A DNA stretch of 64,000 nucleotides from Chloroflexota bacterium (GTDB lineage: Bacteria; Chloroflexota; Anaerolineae; Anaerolineales; UBA4823): the NCBI GenBank assembly GCA_029782365.1, contig JAKOUW010000160.1:124001-188000 (forward strand), read 5' to 3'. The position numbers and the translations under genes were made by a program. The notes under the pieces were generated by a model. That model searched no databases. It saw only the letters and a program-made list of their open reading frames with translations, and was not told the DNA's origin. The stretch's first letter is position 1. Each line of letters begins with the position of its first letter. Of this stretch, positions 1 to 9,525 are shown one piece after another.

Positions 1-1
1 A

Positions 2-322
2 GAACGTTGGTGGGCAATCATTCCGGCAGGTATCTTATCAACCAGCGGATTGCTGACCGCCGCAGTCTTGTTCGCCGGGTCGCCGGTTTCGGATACGGTG
101 GATCGCCTGGCTTCGGGCATCATGTTGATTGGCATCGCAGTCACCTTCGGCATTGTCTGGCTGCGGAATCACAAAAGGTGGGCGGCATTCTTCGCTGTGC
201 TAGCTGGCGCGCTGGGTTTTCTTGAGGTTTTCCTGGGAAATTTGCAGCAGTTCTGGCCGGTGGCTATCATCCTGGCGGGGGCATTCATGCTCTTCAACGG
301 TTTACGGCCGAGAGAAGCTTAG
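2..322 (+). CDS. C-terminal part of a small membrane protein (5' end outside window)
   Basis: The reading frame is open from base 2 to the TAG at 320-322, so the gene begins before the window. The visible ~106 residues start RWWAIIPAGIL and hold about three hydrophobic segments (around residues 4-25, 35-55 and 62-100) separated by short charged loops such as RNHKRW. An internal ATG at 50 exists, but the coding character clearly extends upstream of it. The protein looks like a compact integral membrane protein of unknown role; no catalytic motif is visible. A strong hairpin follows the stop codon. Function not recognised. Confidence 0.6.
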   Translation, partial: ERWWAIIPAGILSTSGLLTAAVLFAGSPVSDTVDRLASGIMLIGIAVTFGIVWLRNHKRWAAFFAVLAGALGFLEVFLGNLQQFWPVAIILAGAFMLFNGLRPREA

Positions 323-338
323 ACGGACAATTGCAATG

Positions 339-374
339 CAGCAGGGGCGGGAAAACCGCCCCTGCTGTGCGTTT
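339..374 (+). terminator. Hairpin terminator after the truncated membrane protein gene
   Basis: A perfect 12-bp stem (CAGCAGGGGCGG at 339-350 and its complement at 356-367) closes a GAAAA loop and is followed by TGCGTTT. It lies 16 bases after the stop at 322. The T tract is short, so termination strength is uncertain. The hairpin could also serve the converging Avd-like gene on the minus strand. Confidence 0.7.
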
Positions 375-439
375 AAAATCCAGTTTCCTGGCGTGTCTGC
401 TAACTGAGGCGCAAGCACCAGTTTGATTTAGATGATACC

Positions 440-877
440 TCAGCTTTTTGTCGTCGGCCAAATTTGCTTGGCGCCTTTATTTGTTTCGTGGCCCAATCCT
501 TGGGGCGGCACAGCCGCCTGTCCCGTGCTGCTTCCTGTGGTCTGCTTTAACCAAGTTGCCAGCATGTTGCCTACAACATGCAAAACACTGACCGCATACA
601 GATATTGGCCGGGCAGCAGCCAACCCAGCTTTTCTACCAGCCGCAGGTAGAGTCGCACACTGCCCAGGTCCAGCTCCGCTTTGCGCAGGAGCAGCAGGCG
701 GTTGTAGCCATGCGCCTGATCAGCAGCTTCCAGGTGTTCATGCAAATCCAGAGCGGCGGCGAGCAGGCGCAGGGTTACTTGTTGGCGCTGGTGAAATGGA
801 AAGGTTTGCGACGCGGGCAAAAGCCAGGCAAGAAATTCTACATATTGGTTGAGGAGGGCAAGTTCCAGGTCTGTCAT
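440..877 (-). CDS. Orphan Avd-like four-helix-bundle protein
   Basis: 145 residues, all-helical. The order of segments fits the Avd / four-helix-bundle family known as the accessory protein of diversity-generating retroelements (DGRs): an N-terminal helix ending FLAWLLP, a helix around FPFHQRQQVTLRLLAAALDL, then LLLLRKAELDLGSVRLYLRL, then LLPGQYLYAVSVLHVVGNMLATWLK. In DGRs, Avd binds the reverse transcriptase and the RNA template. No reverse transcriptase or template/variable repeat pair is visible anywhere in the window, so this is an orphan or belongs to the broader S23-like family. It lies 35 bp downstream of the GH127 gene on the same strand and may be co-transcribed with it. The last ~30 residues form a low-complexity polar tail. 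The family assignment is by pattern recognition. Confidence 0.6.
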   Translation of the reverse strand: MTDLELALLNQYVEFLAWLLPASQTFPFHQRQQVTLRLLAAALDLHEHLEAADQAHGYNRLLLLRKAELDLGSVRLYLRLVEKLGWLLPGQYLYAVSVLHVVGNMLATWLKQTTGSSTGQAAVPPQGLGHETNKGAKQIWPTTKS

Positions 878-912
878 ACCCTGGTTAAATGCAAGTTAGA
901 TGCCAATTTTGT

Positions 913-2904
913 TCAGGCATGCACCCAAACTGTCATTTGTGATGCTCCACGGTTAGCCCACAAAGTATAAGGGATAAAGGTAAGCTCCTTGCCATCCATA
1001 CTTGAACCACGCAGTATTGTGATGCCTTCCAACAGACCGGGTTGGTTTTCGCTGTGCAGGGAGCCTGGATCTAATTGGACATTGAAAATATCGACGCCAG
1101 GGTTATCCACGCTTTCCAGGCAATAAACCAATGGCCCGCGGCTGAGCGCAACCAGGCCGGCATGGTTCTTGACCTGGGGTACACATCGCAGTAAGCGCAC
1201 TGGCAGGTCGAATTTTATCCGCACAACATCTCCAGGCATCCATAATCTGTAGATGGAGAGAAAGCGGCTGGAGCGCGGGTCGTAACCCTGAGCCGCTGGT
1301 TCTGGCAACGCAGGCGCCGGTTCCGAATCGGCAGTTGCAATCATCTCTTGACGCAATCCGCCTGTCTCGATTTCAATTTTTGGCTGTGCCTGGCGCCAGG
1401 AAGGCAGGCGCAAATGCAAAGTGAATTCTTCAGGGCGGGGTGCTGTAATGGACAGGCGCACATTGCCATGCCAGGGGAAACCGGATTCTATCCGGATTTC
1501 AATCGGCGCAGCCAGGTTCAGCTTGGCTGTAGCTCCGACATACTGGTGCACCCAGATGTTCTTTTCAATCTGCGAAAAGAGATATTTTCCAAGGTCTGCC
1601 CACGCACGTGAGAGGTTGGAAGGACAGCAGGGGACAGCATACCAGCTTTTCCGGGTAATACCTGACCGGCAGGCGAGCGGGTTATTGTAAAGATAAGTCT
1701 CCCCGTCCAAACCCATACCAACTGCCGATGCATTGTACATCTGCCACTCAAACAAATCGCTGTAACGCGCCTTGCCGGTAGTCAGAGCCAATTGCCATGA
1801 CCAGAGCTGACAGGCCAGGGCGGCACAGGTTTCGTTGTAGGCGTATTCTGCATCCAGCTCATAATCATTCCCAAACCCTTCGATGCTCGGCTGTGCGCCC
1901 AGGCCTCCGGTGACATACATCCGGCGGACAACCATATGCTCCCAGGCGCGCTCCATCGACTGAATAAGTTCCGCATCAGGCTGCAACCGGTTGAGCATGG
2001 CGGCCGCAGTTTGAAAATAACCGAAGCGGACAGCATGACCGACGGGTTTTGTCTGGCGGCGGATCGGAGCGTGCTGCTGTAAATATTGGCCAGACAAAGC
2101 GCTGACCAACCGGCGCAGCTCACCATTGGGTATAGGCTTGGCGTAGTTGCCAGGCGGTACTCTGGAAACAGCATAAGCAGGGTGGTGGGCGGCGTATGCC
2201 AGCCGCTCTTTTTGAACCTGCTTGGTGCGAGCCTGTGAGCTAGAATTTTGAAAGTAAATCGTCGCCGCGAACAGCCGGTTGCGACCGCGCTGCTCGATGA
2301 ATTGGCGGGCCATTTCCAGGTAAGGGTGGTGAGCAGTTACGCCGTATAACCTCAGAAGGGCGATCTCGATTTCTTCGTGCCCGGGAGTTCGTTCAGGTCC
2401 CGCCCCGAGAAAGTCGTGCACGATCAGATCTGCCGCTTTGCGGCCGATATCCAGCAGTTGAACCTGCACGGTGGCCTGGGCGTGTGAGACTGCTGCCTCG
2501 ATCAGGTGCCCATGGCAATACAATTCATGTTCGATTTGCAGGTTCACCCAGCGCACGGACGGAAAATGGATTTGGTTGTAGGTGAATATGTACCCATCCG
2601 CGGACTGAGCGCGACCGAGCAGAGCAATGAGCGAATCTATGAGACCAGCCAGGCGCGCCTCTGGCTGCCGCGCGTAGATGCGCACAGCCGCGTCCAGCCA
2701 CTTATAAGCATCCGAATCGGCAAAGAACCACCCTTCGCGAAAACCTTCTTTTTCACCGGTCAGGATGCGAAAATTATCGATGCAACCGCTGGTTTCCAGC
2801 ATTTCATATTGGTGGTAAATGGCGCGCAGGTTGGTGCTTTCCAGGCGCGGCGACCAAAATGCATCCTGGACCATAACTTGTGAAATGGGAAATTCATTCA
2901 TCAT
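913..2904 (-). CDS. GH127-family (DUF1680) beta-L-arabinofuranosidase-like protein
   Basis: 663 residues, the usual size for GH127 enzymes. These are cysteine glycosidases that release L-arabinofuranose and use a zinc site of one Glu and three Cys. The expected residues are visible: E358 and C360 in YNETCAA, and the adjacent C426-C427 in PCCPSN. The N-terminal two-thirds is the (alpha/alpha)6 barrel; from about residue 450 the chain is beta-rich. There is no signal peptide, so it should be cytoplasmic. The start is ATGATG at 2904 with no clear Shine-Dalgarno sequence. It follows clpS by 19 bp and precedes the Avd-like gene by 35 bp. Specificity within the family cannot be told from sequence alone. 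Confidence 0.85.
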   Translation of the reverse strand: MMNEFPISQVMVQDAFWSPRLESTNLRAIYHQYEMLETSGCIDNFRILTGEKEGFREGWFFADSDAYKWLDAAVRIYARQPEARLAGLIDSLIALLGRAQSADGYIFTYNQIHFPSVRWVNLQIEHELYCHGHLIEAAVSHAQATVQVQLLDIGRKAADLIVHDFLGAGPERTPGHEEIEIALLRLYGVTAHHPYLEMARQFIEQRGRNRLFAATIYFQNSSSQARTKQVQKERLAYAAHHPAYAVSRVPPGNYAKPIPNGELRRLVSALSGQYLQQHAPIRRQTKPVGHAVRFGYFQTAAAMLNRLQPDAELIQSMERAWEHMVVRRMYVTGGLGAQPSIEGFGNDYELDAEYAYNETCAALACQLWSWQLALTTGKARYSDLFEWQMYNASAVGMGLDGETYLYNNPLACRSGITRKSWYAVPCCPSNLSRAWADLGKYLFSQIEKNIWVHQYVGATAKLNLAAPIEIRIESGFPWHGNVRLSITAPRPEEFTLHLRLPSWRQAQPKIEIETGGLRQEMIATADSEPAPALPEPAAQGYDPRSSRFLSIYRLWMPGDVVRIKFDLPVRLLRCVPQVKNHAGLVALSRGPLVYCLESVDNPGVDIFNVQLDPGSLHSENQPGLLEGITILRGSSMDGKELTFIPYTLWANRGASQMTVWVHA

Positions 2905-2923
2905 TATGTGGGTTTAAACGGGT

Positions 2924-3223
2924 TCATTCGGGTTCGATAGAAAAATGAAGGGGATAACCTTCCAGGCCGGCAGCAAAATGGGCGCGGTTGACTCGTTTTT
3001 CAGCTTCTGATTTTGGGCAAGATTGAACATATGCTGCACCTGAAACGTGAGCCAGGAGCATCACATCCCAGGCGGTTTGTAAATCAAGCAAAAAGATCTG
3101 CCTCAGGATGTAAACCACAAAATCCATTGGGGTGACATCGTCGTTGTGAATGATAATACGGTAAGGGGGTTCTTCAGCAGTTTTGCTGATGGTCTCAACA
3201 TCCGGATTGACAGTGGGCAACAT
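2924..3223 (-). CDS. clpS: ATP-dependent Clp protease adaptor ClpS
   Basis: 99 residues. ClpS docks on ClpA/ClpC and delivers proteins with destabilising N-terminal residues to ClpP. The family core is clear: YRIIIHNDDVTPMDFVVYIL (residues 21-40) carries the HNDD motif whose Asn-Asp pair binds the substrate alpha-amino group, followed by a helix and a terminal HFSIEPE strand matching the usual C-terminal IEP. The unstructured N-terminus of about 20 residues is normal. It is first of a minus-strand run with the GH127 and Avd-like genes, which have no obvious functional link to it. Confidence 0.9.
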   Translation of the reverse strand: MLPTVNPDVETISKTAEEPPYRIIIHNDDVTPMDFVVYILRQIFLLDLQTAWDVMLLAHVSGAAYVQSCPKSEAEKRVNRAHFAAGLEGYPLHFSIEPE

Positions 3224-3396
3224 AGGATATTATTATAAACTGAACTGAATGGATCACTCTCCCAAATCCTTTATTGGCGGACAAAAGCAGACAGGCAAGA
3301 TTTATCGCCACCACGACCCTAGCAGCCTGCGCTTGGCTGCACGGGCGGTGATGGTTTTTCTAAATTTTGTTTTCAGATGAAACCTATTGAGTTTTA

Positions 3397-4098
3397 TTAT
3401 TTTGTAGCGATGATGAAATTGAATTGGGCGGTGAGCCCATCCGTGGCCTGATGAATATCCAGCACCATGCTGGGATCGAAGATGCCATCGGAGTCGTTGC
3501 TGGCAACCCCTGGGAAGAAAAGCTGTGTCGTGAGCTCGGGTCCGTTAGGAGCCTGGACTTTGATATGGATGTGTTCGGTACGGCCCGGATATAACCCTGG
3601 GACGATGGTTTCAAACTGGTAATGACCGTTGGCATCCGTGAAAAGGTGCCCGCGCAAAGTGTAGCCTGTATTGTCATACTGCCCCTGGGCATTGGCTTGC
3701 CAGACTTCAATGCGCGCATTGGCCACCGGCAGGCAGTCGCCATCCAGTACGTAGCCGCTGACAGTCAGTTTCTGGCCGGTGGTATTCGCATCGATCAGCG
3801 AGGCGCGTTCGGGCGTATTTGCCTTGAAATATGGCCCTTCGGTCAATGCCACCGTGAGTGAGGCAGGGCTGGTGCAGGAGATCGCTAAACCCGAATTCGC
3901 CGTGCTCGAGGAGGTTTGCTCTGGAGCCGCAGCAACTGAATTGGCTTCTGGAACAACAGTAAGCGGCGGTGTTGAAACGGTAGCGCTGTTGGTAACCAGG
4001 CCTTGTGATCCAGCCTGGCTGGCGCTGCCGGCGCAAGCAAGCAATAAAAGCGCCAGGAGTAGGATGTATGGGAAGACTCGATAAATTCTATTGTTCAT
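3397..4098 (-). CDS. Intradiol-dioxygenase-like lipoprotein
   Basis: 233 residues. Residues 9-22 form a lipoprotein signal with the lipobox LLLAC (C22), followed by a Ser/Thr/Ala/Pro-rich linker to about residue 75. Residues 80-233 carry an intradiol ring-cleavage dioxygenase fold: TEGPYF, VWQANAQGQYDN, RGHLFTDANGHYQF and PGLYPGRTEHIHIKV. The four expected non-haem Fe(III) ligands are present (Y141, Y170, H176, H178), so catalysis is plausible. The spacing between the second Tyr and the HxH pair is shorter than in protocatechuate 3,4-dioxygenase. It probably acts on a catechol or diol outside the membrane; the substrate is unknown. It is transcribed alone. Confidence 0.8.
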   Translation of the reverse strand: MNNRIYRVFPYILLLALLLLACAGSASQAGSQGLVTNSATVSTPPLTVVPEANSVAAAPEQTSSSTANSGLAISCTSPASLTVALTEGPYFKANTPERASLIDANTTGQKLTVSGYVLDGDCLPVANARIEVWQANAQGQYDNTGYTLRGHLFTDANGHYQFETIVPGLYPGRTEHIHIKVQAPNGPELTTQLFFPGVASNDSDGIFDPSMVLDIHQATDGLTAQFNFIIATK

Positions 4099-4113
4099 TG
4101 GTTTATTTTATAC

Positions 4114-4142
4114 GAATAAGGTGAAATTTAGATGAATAAGGT
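4114..4142. promoter_or_regulatory. Direct repeats GAATAAGGT upstream of the dioxygenase-like gene
   Basis: GAATAAGGT occurs at 4114-4122 and again at 4134-4142, exactly 20 bp (two helical turns) apart, with GAATAAG once more at 4297-4303. The pair lies 16-44 bp upstream of the start of the minus-strand dioxygenase-like gene, a fitting position for an operator. No regulator is assigned. Confidence 0.35.
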
Positions 4143-4143
4143 T

Positions 4144-4275
4144 TTATTCTTTCACGGCGGCCGTTTGATTACTGGCTGCGGTAGGAATGAGGGTGGTAGG
4201 GCTTCCGGCCGAAACAGCCAGCATCAAAACGGTTATCATGAGACCAATTTTCGTAAAGAATACGTTGCGAAACAT
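4144..4275 (-). CDS. Possible 43-residue secreted or membrane peptide
   Basis: A short minus-strand frame begins MFRNVFFTKIGLMITVLMLA and ends QTAAVKE at a TAA (4144-4146). It has two basic residues, a hydrophobic core and small residues (AVSAGS) that would suit signal peptidase, leaving about 20 residues of Thr/Ala-rich peptide. There is no good Shine-Dalgarno sequence and no homologue that I recognise. It may be the decayed start of a former secreted protein. It is the only coding-like content of the 383-bp gap between the dioxygenase-like gene and the tyrosine phenol-lyase operon. Confidence 0.3.
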   Translation of the reverse strand: MFRNVFFTKIGLMITVLMLAVSAGSPTTLIPTAASNQTAAVKE

Positions 4276-4383
4276 CACAAATCTACTTGGTCGTATGAAT
4301 AAGATATATTCCATCTGGAATGGTTATGATGATAGCAAAAGGATATTCAGGTTGAATTTAGAGGTGGTTTGGGTTTTGTTAAG

Positions 4384-4418
4384 ATAAAAAACAGGGTGTC
4401 TGACGTAAAACACCCTGT
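4384..4418 (-). terminator. Rho-independent terminator of the tyrosine phenol-lyase operon
   Basis: A 9-bp perfect stem (ACAGGGTGT at 4391-4399, ACACCCTGT at 4410-4418) with a 10-nt loop. On the minus strand it is followed by six T residues, which gives the direction. It lies 63 bp after the stop of the 421-residue gene, the last gene of the operon. Confidence 0.8.
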
Positions 4419-4481
4419 TTATCGATAATTATGACCTTCAGAGCGCGCTCACTTGCACCAGTCGGCAGCTCCTAAACGACT

Positions 4482-5747
4482 TTATTTATGGAGGTTGCGC
4501 GCGGCGATGAAGCTCAAGCCGTTTTCCGTTAAAGCGCGGGCGGTGTGATTGAGAGCGTCGTATTTGTCCAGGAAATTACGTTCCAGGTTGTCCCAATCGC
4601 CACTGGCGATAATTTCGGATTTATCGCGGAAATAATCCAGGATATCAGATGGATGAGCGCGTTGCCCATCCACTTCTGGATCGCCGCCTTCGTGCTTGGC
4701 GGAGATGTTGGGCACTGTTCTTGCCAATTCGATCAGCTCGGCGCGCCGGTCATAAGGCTGGCGCACAATGCTTTTCCAGGTCTCGGTGATATGATGTTCG
4801 AAGCGGATGACATCTTCAAATCCCAACTTTTTGCGCACTTTGGCCGTTATTTCGAGTGTTTCGTTATTCACGGAATTGCCCCAATTGAAGCCAATGAGGG
4901 CAGAGGTGCCATCGTCGCGGGCGAACAGGCGCGCGCCGAGCAGGGTCCACAAAGCAGCATACGGATTGTCGTTGCCAACAAAGACCGAGATCTTAAATTC
5001 GATATCCACGCCCAAGCGGTACAACAGGTAGGCAGCCAGGATCGAGCCCGAGTTGATATTCAACACTTGGCGCACCCCATAATTTGTGTAGTAATACAGG
5101 AACTCATCCAACCACATCAACACGTGGTTGTTGGGCTGCCCGATACCGCCAAAATAACCGGTGATGGTCGCCGGCCCGTTCAGATGGATATTAGAGCCAT
5201 CCGTGCCTTTGGTATCCAGCGTCTCTACATAACTGGCGCCGATGATCTGCATAGCGGCTGCAATGGCTGGCAAGTCGCCGTCGGCTTCCTGCTCCTTCAT
5301 CTTGCGCACTTTAATCCAGCGGCCGGGCATTAAGGAACGCTCGGCAATCGCCTTCTTGGCAGCGCTGATCACCCATGGGAAATACTGCAGGGCGCTGACT
5401 TCCAGCGTAACAGCAACGTCATCGTTGAAAACCATGCCAGCGGCTTTCTCTCCCAGGATTGACTGGCGGTAATCGGCGATTGAAACGAAAGCGCCGCGGT
5501 CGCGCTGCTCGGCCAGCCATTCGAGGTCGGACAGATATTCAGGTTTTTTGGCTTTCACTTTGTCGAGCAGGGCTGGCAGTTCCGCGGCTGCTTGCGCTTT
5601 GCGATTGATTTCTTCAGGGTCGCCGTATTTTGCCACAACTGCCAGGATATCATTGACCACTTTGCTTTTTGGATTAAGCAGCAGGGCATTGATCTCATCC
5701 AGGCGTGAATTTGGGATGCGCAGGCGGGCGCGCAAATCGCTCATCAT
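4482..5747 (-). CDS. Unrecognised 421-residue protein encoded with tyrosine phenol-lyase
   Basis: I do not recognise the family. The start ATGATG is preceded by a strong AAGGAG. The chain has a helical, Lys/Glu-rich N-terminus (to about residue 85), then a globular core with Gly/Asn-rich turns: TLDTKGTDGSNIHLNGPATI around residue 180, GGIGQPNNHVLMWLDE, INSGSILAAYLLYRLG, VFVGNDNPYAALWTLLGAR and IGFNWGNSVNNETLEI. It ends with a charged helical region. There is no signal peptide or membrane segment. It lies 33 bp after the TPL stop and before a terminator, so it is co-transcribed with TPL and an Lrp-type regulator. A role in aromatic amino acid breakdown is inferred only from context. Confidence 0.75.
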   Translation of the reverse strand: MMSDLRARLRIPNSRLDEINALLLNPKSKVVNDILAVVAKYGDPEEINRKAQAAAELPALLDKVKAKKPEYLSDLEWLAEQRDRGAFVSIADYRQSILGEKAAGMVFNDDVAVTLEVSALQYFPWVISAAKKAIAERSLMPGRWIKVRKMKEQEADGDLPAIAAAMQIIGASYVETLDTKGTDGSNIHLNGPATITGYFGGIGQPNNHVLMWLDEFLYYYTNYGVRQVLNINSGSILAAYLLYRLGVDIEFKISVFVGNDNPYAALWTLLGARLFARDDGTSALIGFNWGNSVNNETLEITAKVRKKLGFEDVIRFEHHITETWKSIVRQPYDRRAELIELARTVPNISAKHEGGDPEVDGQRAHPSDILDYFRDKSEIIASGDWDNLERNFLDKYDALNHTARALTENGLSFIAARNLHK

Positions 5748-5780
5748 AATCTCCTTAAGCTGTGTAACAGGTGCGGTTGT

Positions 5781-7211
<1,431 letters not shown>

Positions 7212-7694
7212 TTAATCGATAGGTAATTCTGTCGTGGTTTTCACTTCGGTTAATACCAGACTGGTGTGGATGCGGGCAATACCTTTGATGGGAGTAATGC
7301 GATCGACAACAAAACGCTCAAGGTCTTTGCGGTTGCGCAGTACAACTTTGAGCAGGTAATCGTACTCACCGGTGATATGGTGGCATTCCAACACTTCAGG
7401 AATCAGACCCATTTGCTGGCGAAAATTCTCAACCTGCTCAAGCTGATGCATCTGCAGAGCGATATGTATAAAGCACAACAGGTCAAATCCTGCCTTTTCG
7501 CGGTCGATTAGGGTGGTGAATTTGCGAATATAGCCTTCTTTTTCGAGTTGTTTCATGCGGGCATACGTAGCTGGCGGAGACAGGTTAATCCGGCGCGCCA
7601 GGTCCACATTGCTCAGACGGCCATCTGCCTGCAAAAGACGTAAAATTGTTTTATCGACTTCATCCAATATCATGGTCATGTTATTTTTTATCAT
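7212..7694 (-). CDS. Lrp/AsnC-family transcriptional regulator
   Basis: 160 residues. The N-terminal winged HTH (about 9-65) has LDEVDKTILRLLQADGRLSN and the recognition helix region SPPATYARMKQLEKEGYI. The C-terminal part (about 75-150) is the RAM/ligand-binding domain, with a central VLECHHITGEYDYLLKV stretch. The start ATG at 7694 has a TGAGG seven bases upstream. It is first of the operon Lrp - TPL - unknown protein, so it probably senses tyrosine or another amino acid and controls its own operon. A symmetrical pair of 9-bp half-sites lies upstream. Confidence 0.88.
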   Translation of the reverse strand: MIKNNMTMILDEVDKTILRLLQADGRLSNVDLARRINLSPPATYARMKQLEKEGYIRKFTTLIDREKAGFDLLCFIHIALQMHQLEQVENFRQQMGLIPEVLECHHITGEYDYLLKVVLRNRKDLERFVVDRITPIKGIARIHTSLVLTEVKTTTELPID

Positions 7695-7740
7695 AAAGCG
7701 GCCTCAAATTCAATGATTATTTGGTAAAATACGGAAAACT

Positions 7741-7799
7741 TGAAATAATTATAATTAATTTTGCCGATTCATCTATTAAAATTCCAATAGATTATTTCA
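7741..7799. promoter_or_regulatory. Paired inverted half-sites upstream of the Lrp/TPL operon
   Basis: TGAAATAAT (7741-7749) and its exact complement ATTATTTCA (7791-7799) face each other, with centres 50 bp (about five helical turns) apart in a very AT-rich stretch. They lie 47-105 bp upstream of the regulator start. This suits wrapping by an Lrp-type octamer, but no half-site consensus for this protein is known. The same 271-bp gap also serves the divergent HD-GYP gene. Confidence 0.4.
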
Positions 7800-7965
7800 G
7801 CAAGTCTTTTCTCCGAAGGATTTAATCCTTTCCTTTACAATCGTTTTGATTGTTCCTCAAGGCAGTTGTGGTGATGATGATTCTAGATTGGAAACGCCAA
7901 ATTAGCGTTCTGTTGTAGAATAAATTCAGCATTTTCTTGAAACGATTTCTACAGGTATCAGAGAA

Positions 7966-9507
7966 ATGTTTTTTTCGAATGTTCTAGGAAAATTGGCAGC
8001 ATTATTCCGGCTCCCTGCCTTTATTGATGAAAACCAAAATCAAAGGGCGGTCATTTTATATTCGATTTTATGGAGCCTGGTTGCACTGGCTGTGATCTAT
8101 CTCATACTTTCATTAATTCTGGTGCCTGGAACCTACCAGCAAGACTTAGCGATATCGATTGTTGGTATTCTTGCCAACCTCCTTCTATTATTCTTGCTTA
8201 GTCGCAAACAGCTCGACCTGGCCTCCATTCTGCAAATAGCCTGTCTTTGGCTGATGTTTACAGCCATTATGATTTTGAACAATGGGGTGCTCAGCCCGGC
8301 TTATGCGATGGGTTATTTCTTGGTAATTTTAATTGCCGGTTTGCTGCTGGGAAAAATAGGCGCGACAATCATGACGATCCTTTCGTTGTTGGTTGGATTG
8401 ATCGTGTGTATTTGCCAGGTTTTTGGGATCCTTCATACAGGCTACACTTCCTCAATCCTGTCAGTATGGGTAGTCAGCGCGTTTATGTTTCCGGCGGCTG
8501 CGTTTTTGCAGTACCTGGCTGCACGGACGCTGCGCATCGCGTTCACAAGAGCCTCGGAAAGCGAAGCGCGATTTCGCAGTCTTTCTGACGCAGCATTTGA
8601 AGGGCTGATGATTAATCAAAACGGGATCATTTTAGACGCTAACCAAAAGTTTGTGGAAATGTTTGGTTATGAGAACCCGGCGGATATCATTGGTAAAAAC
8701 GGCTATGACCTCTTACTGACTCCCGAATCGAGCCTGGCATTTCGCAATACTCCAAAAGATCCGACAAAGCCGGTTTATGAAGTCACCGGTTTGCGCAAGG
8801 ATGGTTCGACCTTTCCGGGTGAAACACAATCACAAGTGACCCGATACAAAGGTCAACTAGTCAGCGTCGCGGCCATGCGGGATATCACAGAACGAAAACA
8901 ATTCCTGAATATGTTGGAGGAAGCAAACCGCCAGTTGGAAACTGCCTACGATGCGACTTTACAAGGTTGGTCATCTGCCCTGGAGTTGAGAGAGCGTGAA
9001 ACGGCCGGGCACAGCTTGCGAGTCGTTGAGCTAACGCTTGAGTTGGCAAAAATGATTGGTGTGTCTGAACAGCAAATGATCCATCTGCGGCGAGGCGCAT
9101 TGCTGCATGACATCGGGAAAATGGGTCTTCCGGATAATATTTTGCTTAAGCCCGGCCCGTTGACGGATGAAGAATGGAGTGCGATGCGCTTTCATACAGT
9201 TCATGCTTTCACGTTATTGAAGAATATTCCATTTTTGCAGCGTGCCCTGGATATTCCTTATTACCATCATGAATGGTGGAATGGAACAGGTTACCCTCGG
9301 CAGTTGAAAGGTGAACAAATTCCACTGGCAGCCCGGATCTTCGCAGTGGTCGATGTTTGGGATGCCCTCACTTCAGACCGTCCATACCGATCGGCGTGGT
9401 CTCACCAGGAAACGATAGAATACATACAAAACCAGGCAGGGATTCAATTTGATCCTTTGGTTGTGGAAAAATTTGTCACGATCATTAAAAAATACAGCGG
9501 ATCTTAG
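7966..9507 (+). CDS. Membrane-anchored PAS / HD-GYP phosphodiesterase
   Basis: 513 residues. About six hydrophobic segments occupy residues 25-200, a PAS sensor domain follows (about 205-325), then a short coil and an HD-GYP domain (about 335-510). The catalytic landmarks are intact: LLHDIGKMGLP with the HD pair near residue 381, then YYHHEWWNGTGYPRQLKG carrying the GYP motif, then DVWDALTSDRPYR. Such enzymes degrade cyclic di-GMP at the membrane in response to a signal read by the PAS or membrane part. The ldh and ltaE-like genes follow at 18 and 20 bp, so the three genes probably form one operon. Confidence 0.88.
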   Translation: MFFSNVLGKLAALFRLPAFIDENQNQRAVILYSILWSLVALAVIYLILSLILVPGTYQQDLAISIVGILANLLLLFLLSRKQLDLASILQIACLWLMFTAIMILNNGVLSPAYAMGYFLVILIAGLLLGKIGATIMTILSLLVGLIVCICQVFGILHTGYTSSILSVWVVSAFMFPAAAFLQYLAARTLRIAFTRASESEARFRSLSDAAFEGLMINQNGIILDANQKFVEMFGYENPADIIGKNGYDLLLTPESSLAFRNTPKDPTKPVYEVTGLRKDGSTFPGETQSQVTRYKGQLVSVAAMRDITERKQFLNMLEEANRQLETAYDATLQGWSSALELRERETAGHSLRVVELTLELAKMIGVSEQQMIHLRRGALLHDIGKMGLPDNILLKPGPLTDEEWSAMRFHTVHAFTLLKNIPFLQRALDIPYYHHEWWNGTGYPRQLKGEQIPLAARIFAVVDVWDALTSDRPYRSAWSHQETIEYIQNQAGIQFDPLVVEKFVTIIKKYSGS

Positions 9508-9525
9508 CGGAGAGAATTAAACATT

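Noticed and set aside
578..970. 130-residue open frame on the plus strand
   Set aside because: It lies antisense over the Avd-like gene and the end of the GH127 gene. Its sequence is Gln-rich and shows no domain, while the minus-strand frames carry family motifs.
440..2904. A complete diversity-generating retroelement
   Set aside because: Only an Avd-like gene is present. No reverse transcriptase frame and no template/variable repeat pair was found in the window.
4545..5333. 262-residue open frame antisense to the unknown TPL-operon gene
   Set aside because: The minus-strand gene has a strong ribosome-binding site, operon context and a terminator. The plus-strand frame has none of these and no recognisable motif.
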